Source: Jackrogersella multiformis
Taxonomy: Eukaryota > Ascomycota > Sordariomycetes > Xylariales > Hypoxylaceae
DNA: 64,000 nucleotides
Reading direction: 5' to 3'
Assembly: GCA_902806575.1 (NCBI GenBank)
Contig: CADCXD010000005.1
Span: 1,240,001-1,304,000 of the forward strand
Shown: one piece after another, positions 52,301 through 64,000 of the stretch
Numbering within the stretch: the stretch's first letter is position 1
How the letters are laid out: each line of letters starts with the position of its first letter
The notes under the pieces: model-generated
What the model saw: only the letters and a program-made list of their open reading frames with translations
Database searches by the model: none
Told to the model about the DNA's origin: nothing
Position numbers and translations under genes: made by a program

Positions 52301-55300
52301 CCCACTTCAAAAGATCACTGCATGTTCCAATTTGTCCTTCACTCGCCCTCCCCTCCGTAGCGTACCTTTGGCGAGGTACGTACCCGATCTGTACTAGTGC
52401 TATAGTCCCTCATGGTCTTTTACATAGTATTAAAAAAGTTGAAAAAGTAAAAAGTAAAAAGTAAAAAAAGCCTTCCAGGGGTTAGTTTCTGCCGCTAAGT
52501 CCCAGAAAACGCACGTTTGCCAGGGAACCCTGACGACCTAAACTCAGATGGCTTAATGAGATCAGTTGAAGTCGTGATCTGGTTCGCCTACATCCCCAAT
52601 TGAATGATAGATTAGATTAACCTTCATCAATTCGAACTGCAGAGGAACCAATAATATGAAAAGTCGAGCTTCCAACAAGAACTACAGAAGCATGTCTCAT
52701 TCATGCCTTTTACGACATGCTTAGGTAGACAGATATCTTAGATATTCTAAAATATAGCAGCATATATCCTTACCTACCCTGCTACCTTATTTCCGCAATG
52801 TAGAGAGATGACCAAGAACGCTTTGTCCTATGGTTACCTCATTTTTGCAACTATTTCTTTTCATATCCATGATCATAGACATAGTACACCTTCTATCATC
52901 CGTGCCTTATTGGAGAAAGGATTACAAATATTAATTGCCTTTTTTCTTATTTCTCTTCCTTGCTATTATATCTATTTATCTATTATTCAAATATTCCCTG
53001 TTTAGTTCCAAGTTTGGATTGACCAAGATAATTCCAATCCCGATCTAGAGCATCTGGCATACCTACACGTCACACGTATATGTACTTTTGTTTACACGGG
53101 GTCATGAGGGTTAAGGCGTCCGACACGGGATACCGAGATAACATTCTGGTATCTAACCTATCGACACTTATGTCTCAGGTTGAAGCTTATACACCGCACA
53201 CATTCTTAGCTTCGAAGCTACGCCCTAAGCTAGAGCATAGGCCCCGGGGATATCTAAATCTAGTAATGAGAGACGAGAAGGTGTCTTGAGAACGCCTAGT
53301 TGCGGGTCTAGAATTGGTAGTGTTAGTGCCGAACGGCATACCGAAGCTAAGGCGGAGGATACCGAATAGTAGAGGGGAGAGATGCTTCGCCGTTTTGTCC
53401 CCGCCAATATAGAATGTATGTAGTGTATTTCCGAAGCCATCGTCATCTTAATGGTAAGTGTGGAGGTTTCAAAACGGTTGATAGGTACTATTGCAAGCGA
53501 CACTAGAGATTAGACATTACTACTATTAGAGAGTATACCTTAGCCTAGGACTTGCTAATGCCCTGCACAACTTGCACAGCCATACACATCCCGCATAACC
53601 TGAGAAGAGAATGGTATTTGCTATGTCACCAGCCAATCAAAAGTTTTATCTGCCTACCCTAAGGTATCTACTTAGGTATGGACCTAGGTGATTCTCAAGC
53701 TGTGACGCACCGCCCCTTTTCCTACCGCTTCGGCAGCATGCACGTGTCATACCGCAGCAACCCATAGTGCTATGCCGAGGAAATATGTAATGGCATAAAG
53801 TAGTGCGAGTTTAAAGCCTCATTGGTGGCTTGATCATTTTGACTGTCCATTCTTACTCTGCACGTAACAACACCATTAATATATGCATCTTGGTTGAAGC
53901 GGCGGTATGTCCCTAATCCAGCTATCTTCACCACGGTTAAGCTTCGCATATGTCCGGACAAGCGAGGCGGTCAATATCTCTTGTAAGCAGTCGCGGTCGT
54001 AGTCGCAGTCGCAGTCGCAATCGTAATGCAAGGGATGTGAAACTTGCATAGGACGCAGTGAGCCGCAAAATTCCATAGGCCTTCCGCGGTGCCTAGATTT
54101 TTTGAATGGTCTCGGAAGGCGATGAAGAAGGGGTAAGAGTTAGCAATCGGGCGCCCGGTAATATGCGGAGTCGGGGTACAACACAGTAAATCGAAATCCT
54201 GCAAGATCCAATTGTTACCTTCGTAGAAATTAGAAATTAGAAATTACATTCTCACTACGCGGGGCTTAAGATGAGCACGTTCGCTTTTTACCGGGCAAAT
54301 CGGGCAACATAACAAAGACGGGGGGGGGGTCCATGGTGAGCATTATAGGCGAGCTTGACAAATCCATATTCATGTCCATATCCATAATGTATCCATATAT
54401 CAAGAGGTATGTAGGAGTTAGGATATAGGTGGATCATCGGGTAGTACAGAGTAACTCGAATGATTAATAATCCTTAGGTATTGGCAGTCGTGAGACAACG
54501 GGACGGTTCGTGCTGTGTTATGCTTAACTGAGACTCGAATTACGTACCTAGATATTATAAGTTACCTACCTGTGTAATTGCCATTAATTCTATCTCTCTG
54601 TTCAATTGGACAACGAGATACGATCATTCATTGGCTCTTTGGCAAATTACGTGCCTAAGTGTTAGAATAACTGGATCTTAATATACTAACATGGTTAGCC
54701 ACTTGGGTAGATACCGCTAGCTTTCTATTGGTCAGTTTACGTATCTCGGTTACCTACTTAGTCTCATTCTAAATAAAGAAACCTTGACAGTCTAATAGGT
54801 ACTACGTAGTGTACTTCCCTTCTACTGGGTACACTAGTCCAGATTTGTGTTACCAATACGTACTGCCTAGAGCCATACACGAAGCAGACATGTCTATCAT
54901 TTAAATCATACCTTGAGACTGGGAATTCATACAGGTGTAGATGGATGGAAACAGTAGGTGGACATATTTGAGGTGCTCGACCAGGTGGAACTGATGTAAG
55001 AAGGATAATCTTTTCCAAATCGACACACCACCTATACAATCCATACCTTAACTGCCTAGATAGGTAGATATATATGTATACTACCTTAGGTAGGTAGGTG
55101 TGTGATATTAGGGATATTAAGAATAGCTATGTAGAAAGGTATGTAGCACACCAGATCTAGTTACCGGAAATATGTACCACTGGTGGGTGTAGTTTCACAA
55201 CTGTCATTAAACCACCTACATACACCATCAAGTCTGCAAGTTTAAAACAACACTTTAAAAACGTCATGTTGTGTTGCAGTATACATACATCATACATCAT

Positions 55301-56388
55301 ACATCATATATACCTACCTAAGTATGTATCTATCTCCATGCGTAATAGTATCAGCGATGCCACGTGAAAACTAAAGGATTGCCTCGTGACGGACGCGCAT
55401 TGCATGAATTCTGCTTACTCCGCATCCTTCGACCACCTAACGAAGTAATCATCAACATACGGTTAACCGCCAACGCCAATGAGAACAACCGCAGAGGCTA
55501 CCTATGTAAGGTTAGAAGGCCATTAGAAGGGGGAGTGGGACTCTCACAAACTACATAGTCCCCCCTTTTCTAGCTTCGAAAATATCGCGGCTAGCTTAGT
55601 AGCAAAGCGCTTAAGTGATCAAGAACCAAGCAAAACAGTTCATCCTTGGACCTTGCCACACTACGGAAGGCTAACATGGTAATAAAGTAGGATTTGTTAG
55701 GGACTTATAAAGTGCAAGCGAAGGCTGGCTCGAACAGCGCCGATCTTATTTACCTAGGTACACAAGCGTTTCCTGCTAATAGTGTAGATACCCATGATAA
55801 TTACTCCAACTATTATTTCGTTGGAGTTTTCACCGAACCGTAGCTAATCAATTCCTTCCTCTTAGAATTAAGAACTAGAGGCTCTAGTGGAAGCAGATTA
55901 ATGATTATCACTAGCATAAAGCACTCAGCCCTATAAGAGGGTCGATGAGGCGTTGGATTGCATCAACTACCTAATGGGCTGCCCTAAGCAATCCCGTCGA
56001 CAATAAACAGTTCACAGCCACCTCCATGCCTACCTCTATATACGTATATACATACATACCGTGTACGAGTAAAGGGACCTGCATGTCTTAGCACAATTTA
56101 CCAAAGGAATCCGGACGGAACATTCTATGCGTCTTCCTGATCAAGGAAGGATGTTTTATGTGTGCCACCACTTTACCATTGATTAGGTGGCGGCGGCGAC
56201 TCCCTTGCGCCGTTGTACCGTATCTACCTACACTGCTACATACACTACTAGATGGGCACGCGTCCGCCATGCCAGCTCATCAATGTCCGGGTCTGACAGC
56301 CCCTTCATTCAAAACAGCAGATGTGAAAGTAGCCTGATTGGTTCTTTTCCAACATCGTCCTGCGAAAGATAGGGGAGCCTGTTTCGCC
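52301..56388. other. Gene-poor region, first part
   Basis: About 4 kb without a recognisable gene. Contents noted are an AAAAGT run near 52433-52467, a GTCGCA hexamer array (53988-54024), an AGAAATT triplet (54225-54246), a ten-G run (54320-54329), CATACAT repeats near 55283-55313, and palindrome copies near 53670, 55085 and 55752. The base composition looks mixed rather than uniformly AT-rich. Confidence 0.6.
53988..54024. repeat. (GTCGCA)n/(GTCGTA)n hexanucleotide repeat
   Basis: Six tandem hexamers of the form CAGTCG or CGTAGTCG with one-base variation, in the gene-poor tail of the window. Confidence 0.85.
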
Positions 56389-56679
56389 ATGGCTGCAAGT
56401 TGGAGAAAGTTGGGGGCCGGCGCCGACATCCCTGATCTCCACATGGTATGGAATGTTCGACGGCATATTAATCACCCCGAGTCAGGGGTAGAGAGGTAAG
56501 CCCTAGATCAAAAGGATTCGACCCGTCCCTGCACTCCAACCCTACAATTCGTCGAAATCCCTGCCGACAACAAAATCCTTTGCAAGACCTGCGGGTGCAA
56601 TATAGGACACTCGGCCGGCAGGTCATACGGAGGCGACTACCACAACACCACTCAATACGGATGTCAGCAGTGTTTTTGA
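56389..56679 (+). CDS. Possible small CxxC/CxxC protein (tentative, spliced)
   Basis: An ATG at 56389 (MAASWRKLGAGADIPDLHM) runs to a TAA at 56497, but the same frame reopens and stays open for 59 codons to TGA 56677-56679. A 69-base intron, 56446-56514 (GTATGG...AAAAG, with a TATTAATC branch-like site), would remove the stop and give a 73-residue protein. Its second half holds KILCKTCGCNIGHS and YGCQQCF. The two CxxC pairs, about 27 residues apart, would fit a zinc ribbon or a disulphide-rich peptide. There is no signal peptide. The acceptor is weak and nothing identifies a family. Chance is a real alternative: the open frame is short and I scanned a lot of sequence. Confidence 0.25.
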
Positions 56680-57092
56680 TTGGGAAAAGCTAGGACCCAA
56701 ATAATCCGCGCATTATCGTTACATGTTTATCGAACAGGTAGAAGGTGATCCTAAAAATAAATGCCGTCTTCTTTTTGGCCACTATGAAAACGTACCACGA
56801 TGCGTATAATATTCATGACTAACATGCCGGTTTGTTCTTATAGTATTCGTCTTTTATTACATTTACATCGCCAGGTTCCCCAAACGTTTACGATGACTAG
56901 TGTAGCGTAGTGAGATAGACCTAAAAGCTTGCCGTAACTCTGGGGCATAGGGCTGATTATCTTATGATGCCAGACCCTTGATACTATTCATGATCTCCGT
57001 CGACAGGGGCTTCTACATCCATGTAATTATCTCATGTGTTAATGGCTGGCTCACCCAATGAGCAGCCCTTCCTTAAGTTCGGGACCAACAAC

Positions 57093-57106
57093 GGGGGGGG
57101 GGGGGG
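57093..57106. repeat. 14-base G homopolymer
   Basis: An uninterrupted run of fourteen Gs, unusual in length for this window and prone to sequencing and replication slippage. Confidence 0.85.
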
Positions 57107-57316
57107 TTGGTTTAAGAATGCCGTGGTACAAACACTGTAGTACGTATGCAGTTTAAAATAGCTATTCTGGTCTCTGGTGGGTGGTAAGCGATGACCGGCT
57201 TGCCTACCTATAGCACGTGGCAGAATACAGTCAGAAAGGTAAGAATCATTGTCGCTAATGCTTCGATCGGAAGGTCTCACGATCCTGCCGCAATCGGGAT
57301 ATGGTTAATAGACGAT

Positions 57317-57342
57317 ATAACCTATAACCTATAACCTATAAC
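57317..57342. repeat. (ATAACCT)n heptanucleotide array
   Basis: About three and a half tandem copies of ATAACCT, followed by a degraded ATAACAT copy. The unit is seven bases, but it is not the fungal telomere unit CCCTAA/TTAGGG. Confidence 0.8.
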
Positions 57343-60300
57343 ATATAATATAAAAAACATTATCAGTAAGCTTTGAAATTGGCATCGTTATATCAAAAAG
57401 TAATATTTATCGCGAGCCGCAGCCTTGTCGACTATATGTTCCCTTAGATAATTATAGGTCCTTATTATACTTAGGTACTGCATAGTATGGATGTATTTCG
57501 TACTTAGGTAGATGGGTAAATGATTAAAGTTAGCGCTGTGCCACAGGCGAATAAAGTTGCCAAGGCGGTATATCCGAAACCCTAGTTTAAAGTATCATTT
57601 ACTTCTTTTGGTTAGTACCAACCCTTAATAGTTTAAGAGTTTTAAACATGGGGCCATCCTTAATACTAAACCACCAAATTAAGTGCTTGGTCGATATACA
57701 CTAGGAACATGTTTAAATATTTACATACACTACATATTTCTAACGGGACCAATGAACATCACACTACTACGTACTTGGATATACATAGAATCTCGTCTTG
57801 ATTCTTTTCATTGTTTACTAGCACTCATTCGCACGTTAAACTGATCTGGGAGATGCATATCTGCCTAGGTATGTAATTATGATTAGTAATTAATTAGAAT
57901 TCGCGATAATGTCCAAGCAGCCAAGCTGTATTATAGCACAGTAAGTATTATGAAAAAGCCTAGAGCAGCTTAGAGATTTGCTTTCAAATTCCGCCCCGCC
58001 CCGCTCCATACATCATTCATGATTACATCCCTGCGCCCTTCACACGGGCGGAATTAACAAGCTCATAGCTGCGAACGCATCTTAATGATAATACCTACTC
58101 TGCATTACATAAAACGAACTTGCGGATCATGGAGTTCCAAGGTTGTCACGGGAGGTTGGAAGGTCCGCGCTTAGTCGAAAGCGGAAAATTTAAACGAGAT
58201 GATGACGAGAAAGGTATGGCGTCTAGAATATATCCCACAACGGGAGCCCTGTCCCTGCCCCTGCAGGTGTCTTTTTTTCCCCAGAGACCCGCATTCACAC
58301 GGCGGCAAGCGGTAGGGCTCCTGGGCTCCTGGGCTCCTAATATTTATGTATCTACGTACAGTTTGTATTCTACAACATACAAGGTAGGTACGAAACTTAT
58401 AATTCGGAATCACTTTGCGCGGCCGTTGAGTCCAAGGCTCCAGAGCCAAGACCTACTGCACTGCATAAGGCAGACTCACGATGGATCCTTACCTACCTAA
58501 GGCTGTAGGTAATAGTCAACCTCGCGTTTGACTTCACGTGCCGGCCACACACATAGGTAGTGTATGGAGACAGGACTACACTACACTACACTACATACTA
58601 TGGTAGATATCCGTAGATGTCCTATGAGGAACCCACATTTGTTCACATACCTACCTAGCCCAGGTAACCAGACTGCCCAGGTATACCATAGTACTCAACT
58701 AATACTAGAGGCAAGTCGGAACACATAGCGGAGTAAAGGAGATGAGTTGAAGGATCACAAATCCACTACCTACGTACCTTAGTAGGTATGTCCTGTTGTA
58801 GGAAACGACTTCGCGAACAAAAGATAGGTACCTACTATTATCGAATACCAACTAACCCCCCTGCTCTCAACTGGCCATGTGGACAAGACATTTCGGCACA
58901 TGTCTCGGAAATGATTCCGCATGTGAACTTAGTTCAGAAGCTCTAGATAATTAAGGACCCTGCATGCTGGATGTAGTTGGGCGAGACACGGTGGGTGAAG
59001 ACATCCTGATATCGGCTAGCCTCCCTCGTCCCGCTCTATCCAGACTCTCCTAGTCGTCTAAGACGAAGGTGAGCGCCACCATCGGTAAGTCGACGAGTAA
59101 GTAGGTAGGTATGTATGTATGTAATCATACGCACGTTGGCAAACTAGCCAGAAGCCACGCGAAAATGCGCGCGTACCTTGCAGAGAGGTCAGCATCGTCT
59201 CGTGTCTTGACCCCTGAACGTCCTATGGCTTCTTACACCACCTCTTCAAAACATGAGAAGGGTGTCATCGGAAGAAGGTAGAGTTGTATTCAAAAGGACC
59301 CGAGCTTCTAACTGCATAACATAGTATTTAACATAGCATAACTACTACATACTACCTAGGTAGGTACGCGTCCAACTTCATAAACTACCTAAGGCCTATG
59401 CTGCTATGTCAAGATGATCTCACATGCAGTCTAGATGAAACAGAGCCACCATAAGTTGGACTGCAACGCTATCTAAACGGGATGACACAAAATGTAACGA
59501 CGGAATAAGGCACGCTACACTACTACTATGCAGCACCTGCGGATCTCATGGCCATCAGATACTATTGTACATACATAGTAGTATACCAGCAACGGTTTCG
59601 CTACCAAACTTTTATCCACAACAGATGGTAAGTAATCTGAGTCGGTGGAATACCAAGATCAACAAGATACACAAAGAAAGTGCAGAACGAAGCTGCGATT
59701 TGACTCTCGTATTTACCGGGTATCGCTAGACTAACTGGTTCTGGAGTATACCTGCAAGGATTTGTTAATAAATAAGTACCGGAAAATTGGCTTGGGACTT
59801 TGTACTGTATCCCGAAGGCCAATCATTGGCGACCCCCGTCACTTTTAGCTGCGTCGGCGACCTGGAGTTGCAGAGATGCCCGACGAGGCAACCAACCAAA
59901 CGCCACAACAACAGATCAACAAACCTGGGGACACGAAAAATGGCGTTCAGTAGATCTAGAAGGATGCATGGAAACTTGAAAATCCCAAATACAACATAAG
60001 GATCTTCGCAAGCCACTGCAAGCCCCGACGGGTACACGCTATTGACAACTATGTACATAGTACATATCAATAAAGGCCTAAGCTCATGATCTTCTATGAC
60101 TTGTACATACATAGATGAATTCTTCACTAGCCCTCGCTGCCTCGGAATCGTCATTTTGATGAGTTCGCTAAAAGTTAATCTAAGAGATGACCGGAACGCC
60201 ATCTTTCCGAGAACTCGGTAGCAACGGTAGCCTTACCCGATCTCCCTTGGTGGATTTCGCCATAGATCACTTGCTGGGCCGTGTTTACATCCATACCTAC

Positions 60301-61643
60301 TTACCTAGTGTACACTATAAGCACGTACCTACTACGTATAGTCTAGTGTGCAAAAGGGTTAGGTAGGCCTTGATTTATGAGCTAAGCGCCTGTCTGATCC
60401 ATCTGATCCATACAAAGAGACACAGTATCAGATCTAACACGCAGATGTTAGAGACTTCCAACTGTATGTACGTATCTGTGTATTTATGAGCCTCATACAG
60501 TATTTGTAGGTAAATCCCCCGCAATTGAGCGAGGAATCCCGGTCTCGTATTTCGTATAGAAAGGATACCTATTATATGTACGTAGTAAAAAAAACCACAA
60601 CCATCAACACGCACTTTCATGGTAGCCATACCTACCTAGGTACCTACCTAACAGCCTAGGTTATATGCTTGCCTGAAATCACATTCCGACTGCTTGTAAG
60701 TCTCGCTTATATGACCCGAAAACCGATACCGAACCCACTTAATATGTCCCATCTTGAGGAACTCCTATTCTTATCTCCGTACATAATATACTAGTATAGC
60801 TACGTAGGCGGTACCTAGGTAGGCAACGTTTTAACATCTAATATTTACCTAGCTGCCTACACTAGGTACTATCTGCCTCCTTTGGTAATATTATGCAATC
60901 TAGATTTAAAGATATTCATGTCTCTCTCAGAACTTTATCAAATAATCCCAAGTAAGAATTCTGCATACCTAGCAGCCTAATGGGAAGATGACGGGTGCCA
61001 CAGGCGTGGTAAAATGATCACCGGAGGTCTAGACCGTCTCACCGATTCCGTGGTCCAGGCTGCCAGTCTGCCAGGGCAGCAAGCTTATTAATGTCAGATG
61101 AGCATCAGTTTATGTTATTTTATGCTAGATACCTAGCATCGAACAGGACTCCAATTAAAAGGGTGAGCTTCGTCAAGTGAACATGAAGCAGAGCGGTCAG
61201 ATATGCCATATGTCAGCATCAATTTTACATAGCAGCATAGCATAGCAACACCATGCATAGGATTTTGGATACTCCAGATATAAATTTTGCCTTAGAACTA
61301 GCATAACACCTAATTACCTAGGTAGATAGAGTTTCTAGTGCGCGGTCGTTACCAGACTTTTCTGCTTCCCCATCTACCGAGTAAGTAAGAAAGGATCCTC
61401 CCAGGCTGCCAGGCTGTCAGGGTTATTTTATCGTGCGCGCGGGCCCAGACACATCATCATTTAGCACTACCGAATCCGACTAGTTCTGGACAGGGTTAGG
61501 CTCGAGCTATGGGGCGAATCCGACATGTCATCTTAGCGAGGAGCAATATCTACAAGGTAGGCAGGCATACAGTACTATGTACCTAATGTATGGGCAGTAC
61601 TACATAGTATGTATGAGCAGGATGTAGGTATGGGAGGCAGGGA

Positions 61644-61671
61644 GGGTATCTAGGGTATCTAGGGTATCTAG
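61644..61671. repeat. (GGGTATCTA)n nonanucleotide repeat
   Basis: Three tandem copies of GGGTATCTA in the gene-poor tail. Confidence 0.85.
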
Positions 61672-64000
61672 TAGTAGGTAGCGCGTTTGACGACCACATA
61701 GTACCAAGGTAAGCTCCTTATCGTCGGGACCGGAGATCGACAGACGCAAATCAACTCCGGCCTGGCTCTTCCATCGCAACGGGAAACTCCATGAAGAATC
61801 CAAACCCCCCTGATCATATCAGCAATATGTCTCAGTTTGCGCGGTCTAGAATCTAGAAACCAAATAGATACAAAATCTGTTCGTCCGTTCGATTAACGGA
61901 CATGGGCAAGGAACTTTCGGGTCATAAGCCATACCTGGCTGCCTGGATGAACTGCAGGATGAATTGGTGGTTGGAAATACTTGTTAGTTGCTCGGCTAGA
62001 CCCTTAGAAGCATAGACGACGGGAGATAGCCACTCTAGCTTCTCATAGTAGATAGGTATCGCATACATAGTAGTTATATATAGATAAGTACAGTAGTCGA
62101 GTAGTATTTGAAATAAGAAAAATCGGCTAAGAAATAAAAATAACTATCGAATCTCGGCATAGTAGTATACCAGCATATGTTCCCTATCTAGTGGTGTATG
62201 CATCATCGTCACATCCCAAATTTTCTATTAATGAAAATTACCGCATCGTCGATACATAGTACTGGGTATCATTATGTAAAAAGGATGCCGTTGATGATGG
62301 ATGCTAAGATCAGCCACGCGCTCCAGGGACCCATGAGCCTTACCGTCCCAGCTGGCTGGATCGATCATCGAAGCCACAATGCTATATTAATAATCATAAA
62401 AACCGCGGGAATGCCTCGATGTGGTAATTCTACACTTTTGATAATCCTTAATCTATCAAGTGCAACCAGCAGTTTCAAAGGACAAGCTTATCAACCTCGA
62501 TACTACCCATACCAGCCATACCTAGGTATGATCATTTCAGTGTTGCGATGGGCCTCGGAGGCATACCTAAGTCGCACGGCTTACTACGACACCCGACACG
62601 ATTGTGTGGGCTGCCGAGGAACGGCAGATGCAAAGGACCAGAAGACCCAAGATTGACACCTCGTAGCGCCTTCGTTGACGCATACGCATACGCATACATA
62701 GTACGTCAATGCGTCTAGCCTTCCCATTAGAGGACGATCGGATCATCTTAATCCTTCTCGTACCATAGATCAGTAGCACGCTATATAGTGCAGTAAACGA
62801 CCGTTCATTCCGCTATAGTAGTGTATATCCAGAGCGCCATAGCGGTGTCCCGACGAGTTGGTTTCCGCGCGCCGCCCCGTCTTAGCTGCCGCCGGATGGG
62901 ACGCTGTGCGCTTAACAATTCCCGTCCTGTCCTAGCCCTAGCCTATACGTTTGTGGGGAGAAATTGTCGTCCCCCCTGACTATAGAATCTGTACATACGA
63001 TAGACCACGGGCTTAGGTCCCATCCTACCAATCGAATACCTACCTAGGTACGTAGTAACATCTTCCTCACTAGTGTAGGCGTTTTTCTCTCTCTTTCTCT
63101 TCTCCCTGGTACCTTACTAGCTCCCAGACTCGACCGACTTCGCCTTTACATCACATCGTCCCATCTGACGATTCTTATCGAAAGGGCTACGCTTCGCTTA
63201 TCTCGATGTCCTCCCCTCCGAGGTGGCCTAATTTGTGGCGAAGGGACTTATGATTACACACTATGGAGGTTCCTTTTTCGTGGTTAACAGAGATGATATA
63301 TAGCATCATGTCCTAAACCGGCATGTTTCAGCTCATTGTCTAACCTACACTGTATGTACATGCCATCGTGATTAGATATTATAACGCAGCAGGCCGCCAA
63401 CCTTAACGGCCTGACATATAGATCGCCGACGCAAGATCTGCTAAATACCTTTGTTGTATTCTTCACGAATTAGGCTCCGATATAGGGTAGCTTCAACTAA
63501 TACCGGCGATGAGAGCAACGCCGAGGCCCATATCCCCTTAACCCCCCACCTCGATTGTACGCTACATAATTCGTAGTGGCGATAGATTGATTACCTATTG
63601 TGGTGATTCTCCACGCTACCATGACTGACATCTCGCTTCAAGGCAACGAAGTCGCTAATAGCATTTCAGGGGGGAGCCCAGTCTGACATTTGAATTCCGT
63701 ATATCCTCCAACCATCACCGCGGACCCATCACCATCTCGGACCACGTAACACGTGTTTTTGAGCCTCAACTCAGCAAGGGATCTGGTCAACCACTGTCCG
63801 CCGATAGTCCGAAATCTCCCTCAGACGTATTACCCTGCGCAAATCTGGGCGAGCGTAGGTATTGGCTCCTGCTGGCCCCCTCCCTCCCCCGGTCGTGAAT
63901 TGGTTTCTACATGCAGAAGCGAGATCATCGCTTGGCAGCATTTTGTATTATTTTTCAGCAGCCCTCAGCGTAGCATCGCGCGTCGATCTTTTCCAGATCG

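Larger units (their letters stand above)
56680..64000. other. Gene-poor region, second part
   Basis: About 7.3 kb to the window end. The longest open frames (126, 145 and 152 codons) look random: no domain, no codon regularity, no splice context. Contents noted are a 14-G run (57093-57106), an ATAACCT array (57317-57342), GGGCTCCT triplet (58315-58338), ACTAC pentamers (58574-58598), GTATCTAGG triplet (61644-61671), GCATAC triplet (62680-62699), and palindrome copies at about 59357, 60631-60650, 60812 and 63040. No transposon protein was recognised. Confidence 0.6.

Noticed and set aside
57317..57342. ATAACCT array as a possible telomere or interstitial telomere
   Set aside because: The fungal telomere unit is TTAGGG/CCCTAA; this unit differs in sequence and length and has only three to four copies.
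59765..60202. 145-codon minus-strand ORF in the gene desert
   Set aside because: No domain, no signal, mixed hydrophobic and charged residues without pattern, no splice context. It is consistent with chance in 13 kb.
62198..62656. 152-codon plus-strand ORF in the gene desert
   Set aside because: The composition looks random and no motif was recognised; kept only as a note, as transcript evidence could overturn this.

Overview
This window is nuclear DNA of a filamentous ascomycete fungus. Most genes carry short GT-AG introns of about 48-145 bases with CTAAC/CTGAC-like branch sites, and the products are typical of Pezizomycotina, probably Sordariomycetes (the class is inference from remembered family features, not from a search). 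No virus, plasmid, bacterial island, CRISPR array, rRNA or convincing tRNA was found. I also found no recognisable transposon.

The first ~51 kb is ordinary gene-rich chromosome with 18 protein genes I can support. In order they are: the C-terminal end of a Cdh1/Fizzy-related APC/C activator (+, cut by the window edge); glycerophosphocholine acyltransferase Gpc1 (-); cohesin Smc1 (+); TFIIE alpha Tfa1 (-); a BRCT-containing family X DNA polymerase (+); a monoglyceride-lipase-like hydrolase ending in SKL (-); a mitochondrial Mdl1-type ABC half-transporter (-); a CID protein of the Rtt103 type (-); clathrin light chain (+); a tiny four-exon gene for a COX7-like cytochrome oxidase subunit (-); a mitochondrial PPR-like protein (+); t-SNARE Tlg2 (-); calmodulin (+); a GH47 alpha-1,2-mannosidase (+); a Mn-type cation diffusion facilitator (+); glycogenin (+); an Efm7/Nnt1 methyltransferase (-); and a C2H2 zinc-finger protein (-). 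Exon coordinates were worked out by hand from splice signals and reading frames; each CDS closes in frame with the given exons.

These are unlinked housekeeping functions (cell cycle and cohesion, transcription, DNA repair, lipid turnover, vesicle traffic, mitochondria, calcium, glycan and glycogen metabolism), with no sign of a metabolic cluster or operon. Neighbours alternate between convergent pairs with short gaps and divergent pairs sharing a promoter region. One divergent pair, the COX7-like gene and the PPR-like gene, joins two mitochondrial proteins across 424 bases.

The last ~13 kb (about 51-64 kb) is strikingly empty. It has no long ORF and no recognisable gene, but many short tandem repeats and G-tracts. 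The one lead there is a possible spliced 73-residue protein with two CxxC pairs near 56.4-56.7 kb. Intergenic DNA throughout is peppered with a short palindrome, CCTAGGTACCTAGG and shortened forms, that is nearly absent from exons. That and the empty tail are the main unexplained structures. I did not find a convincing new multi-gene system.
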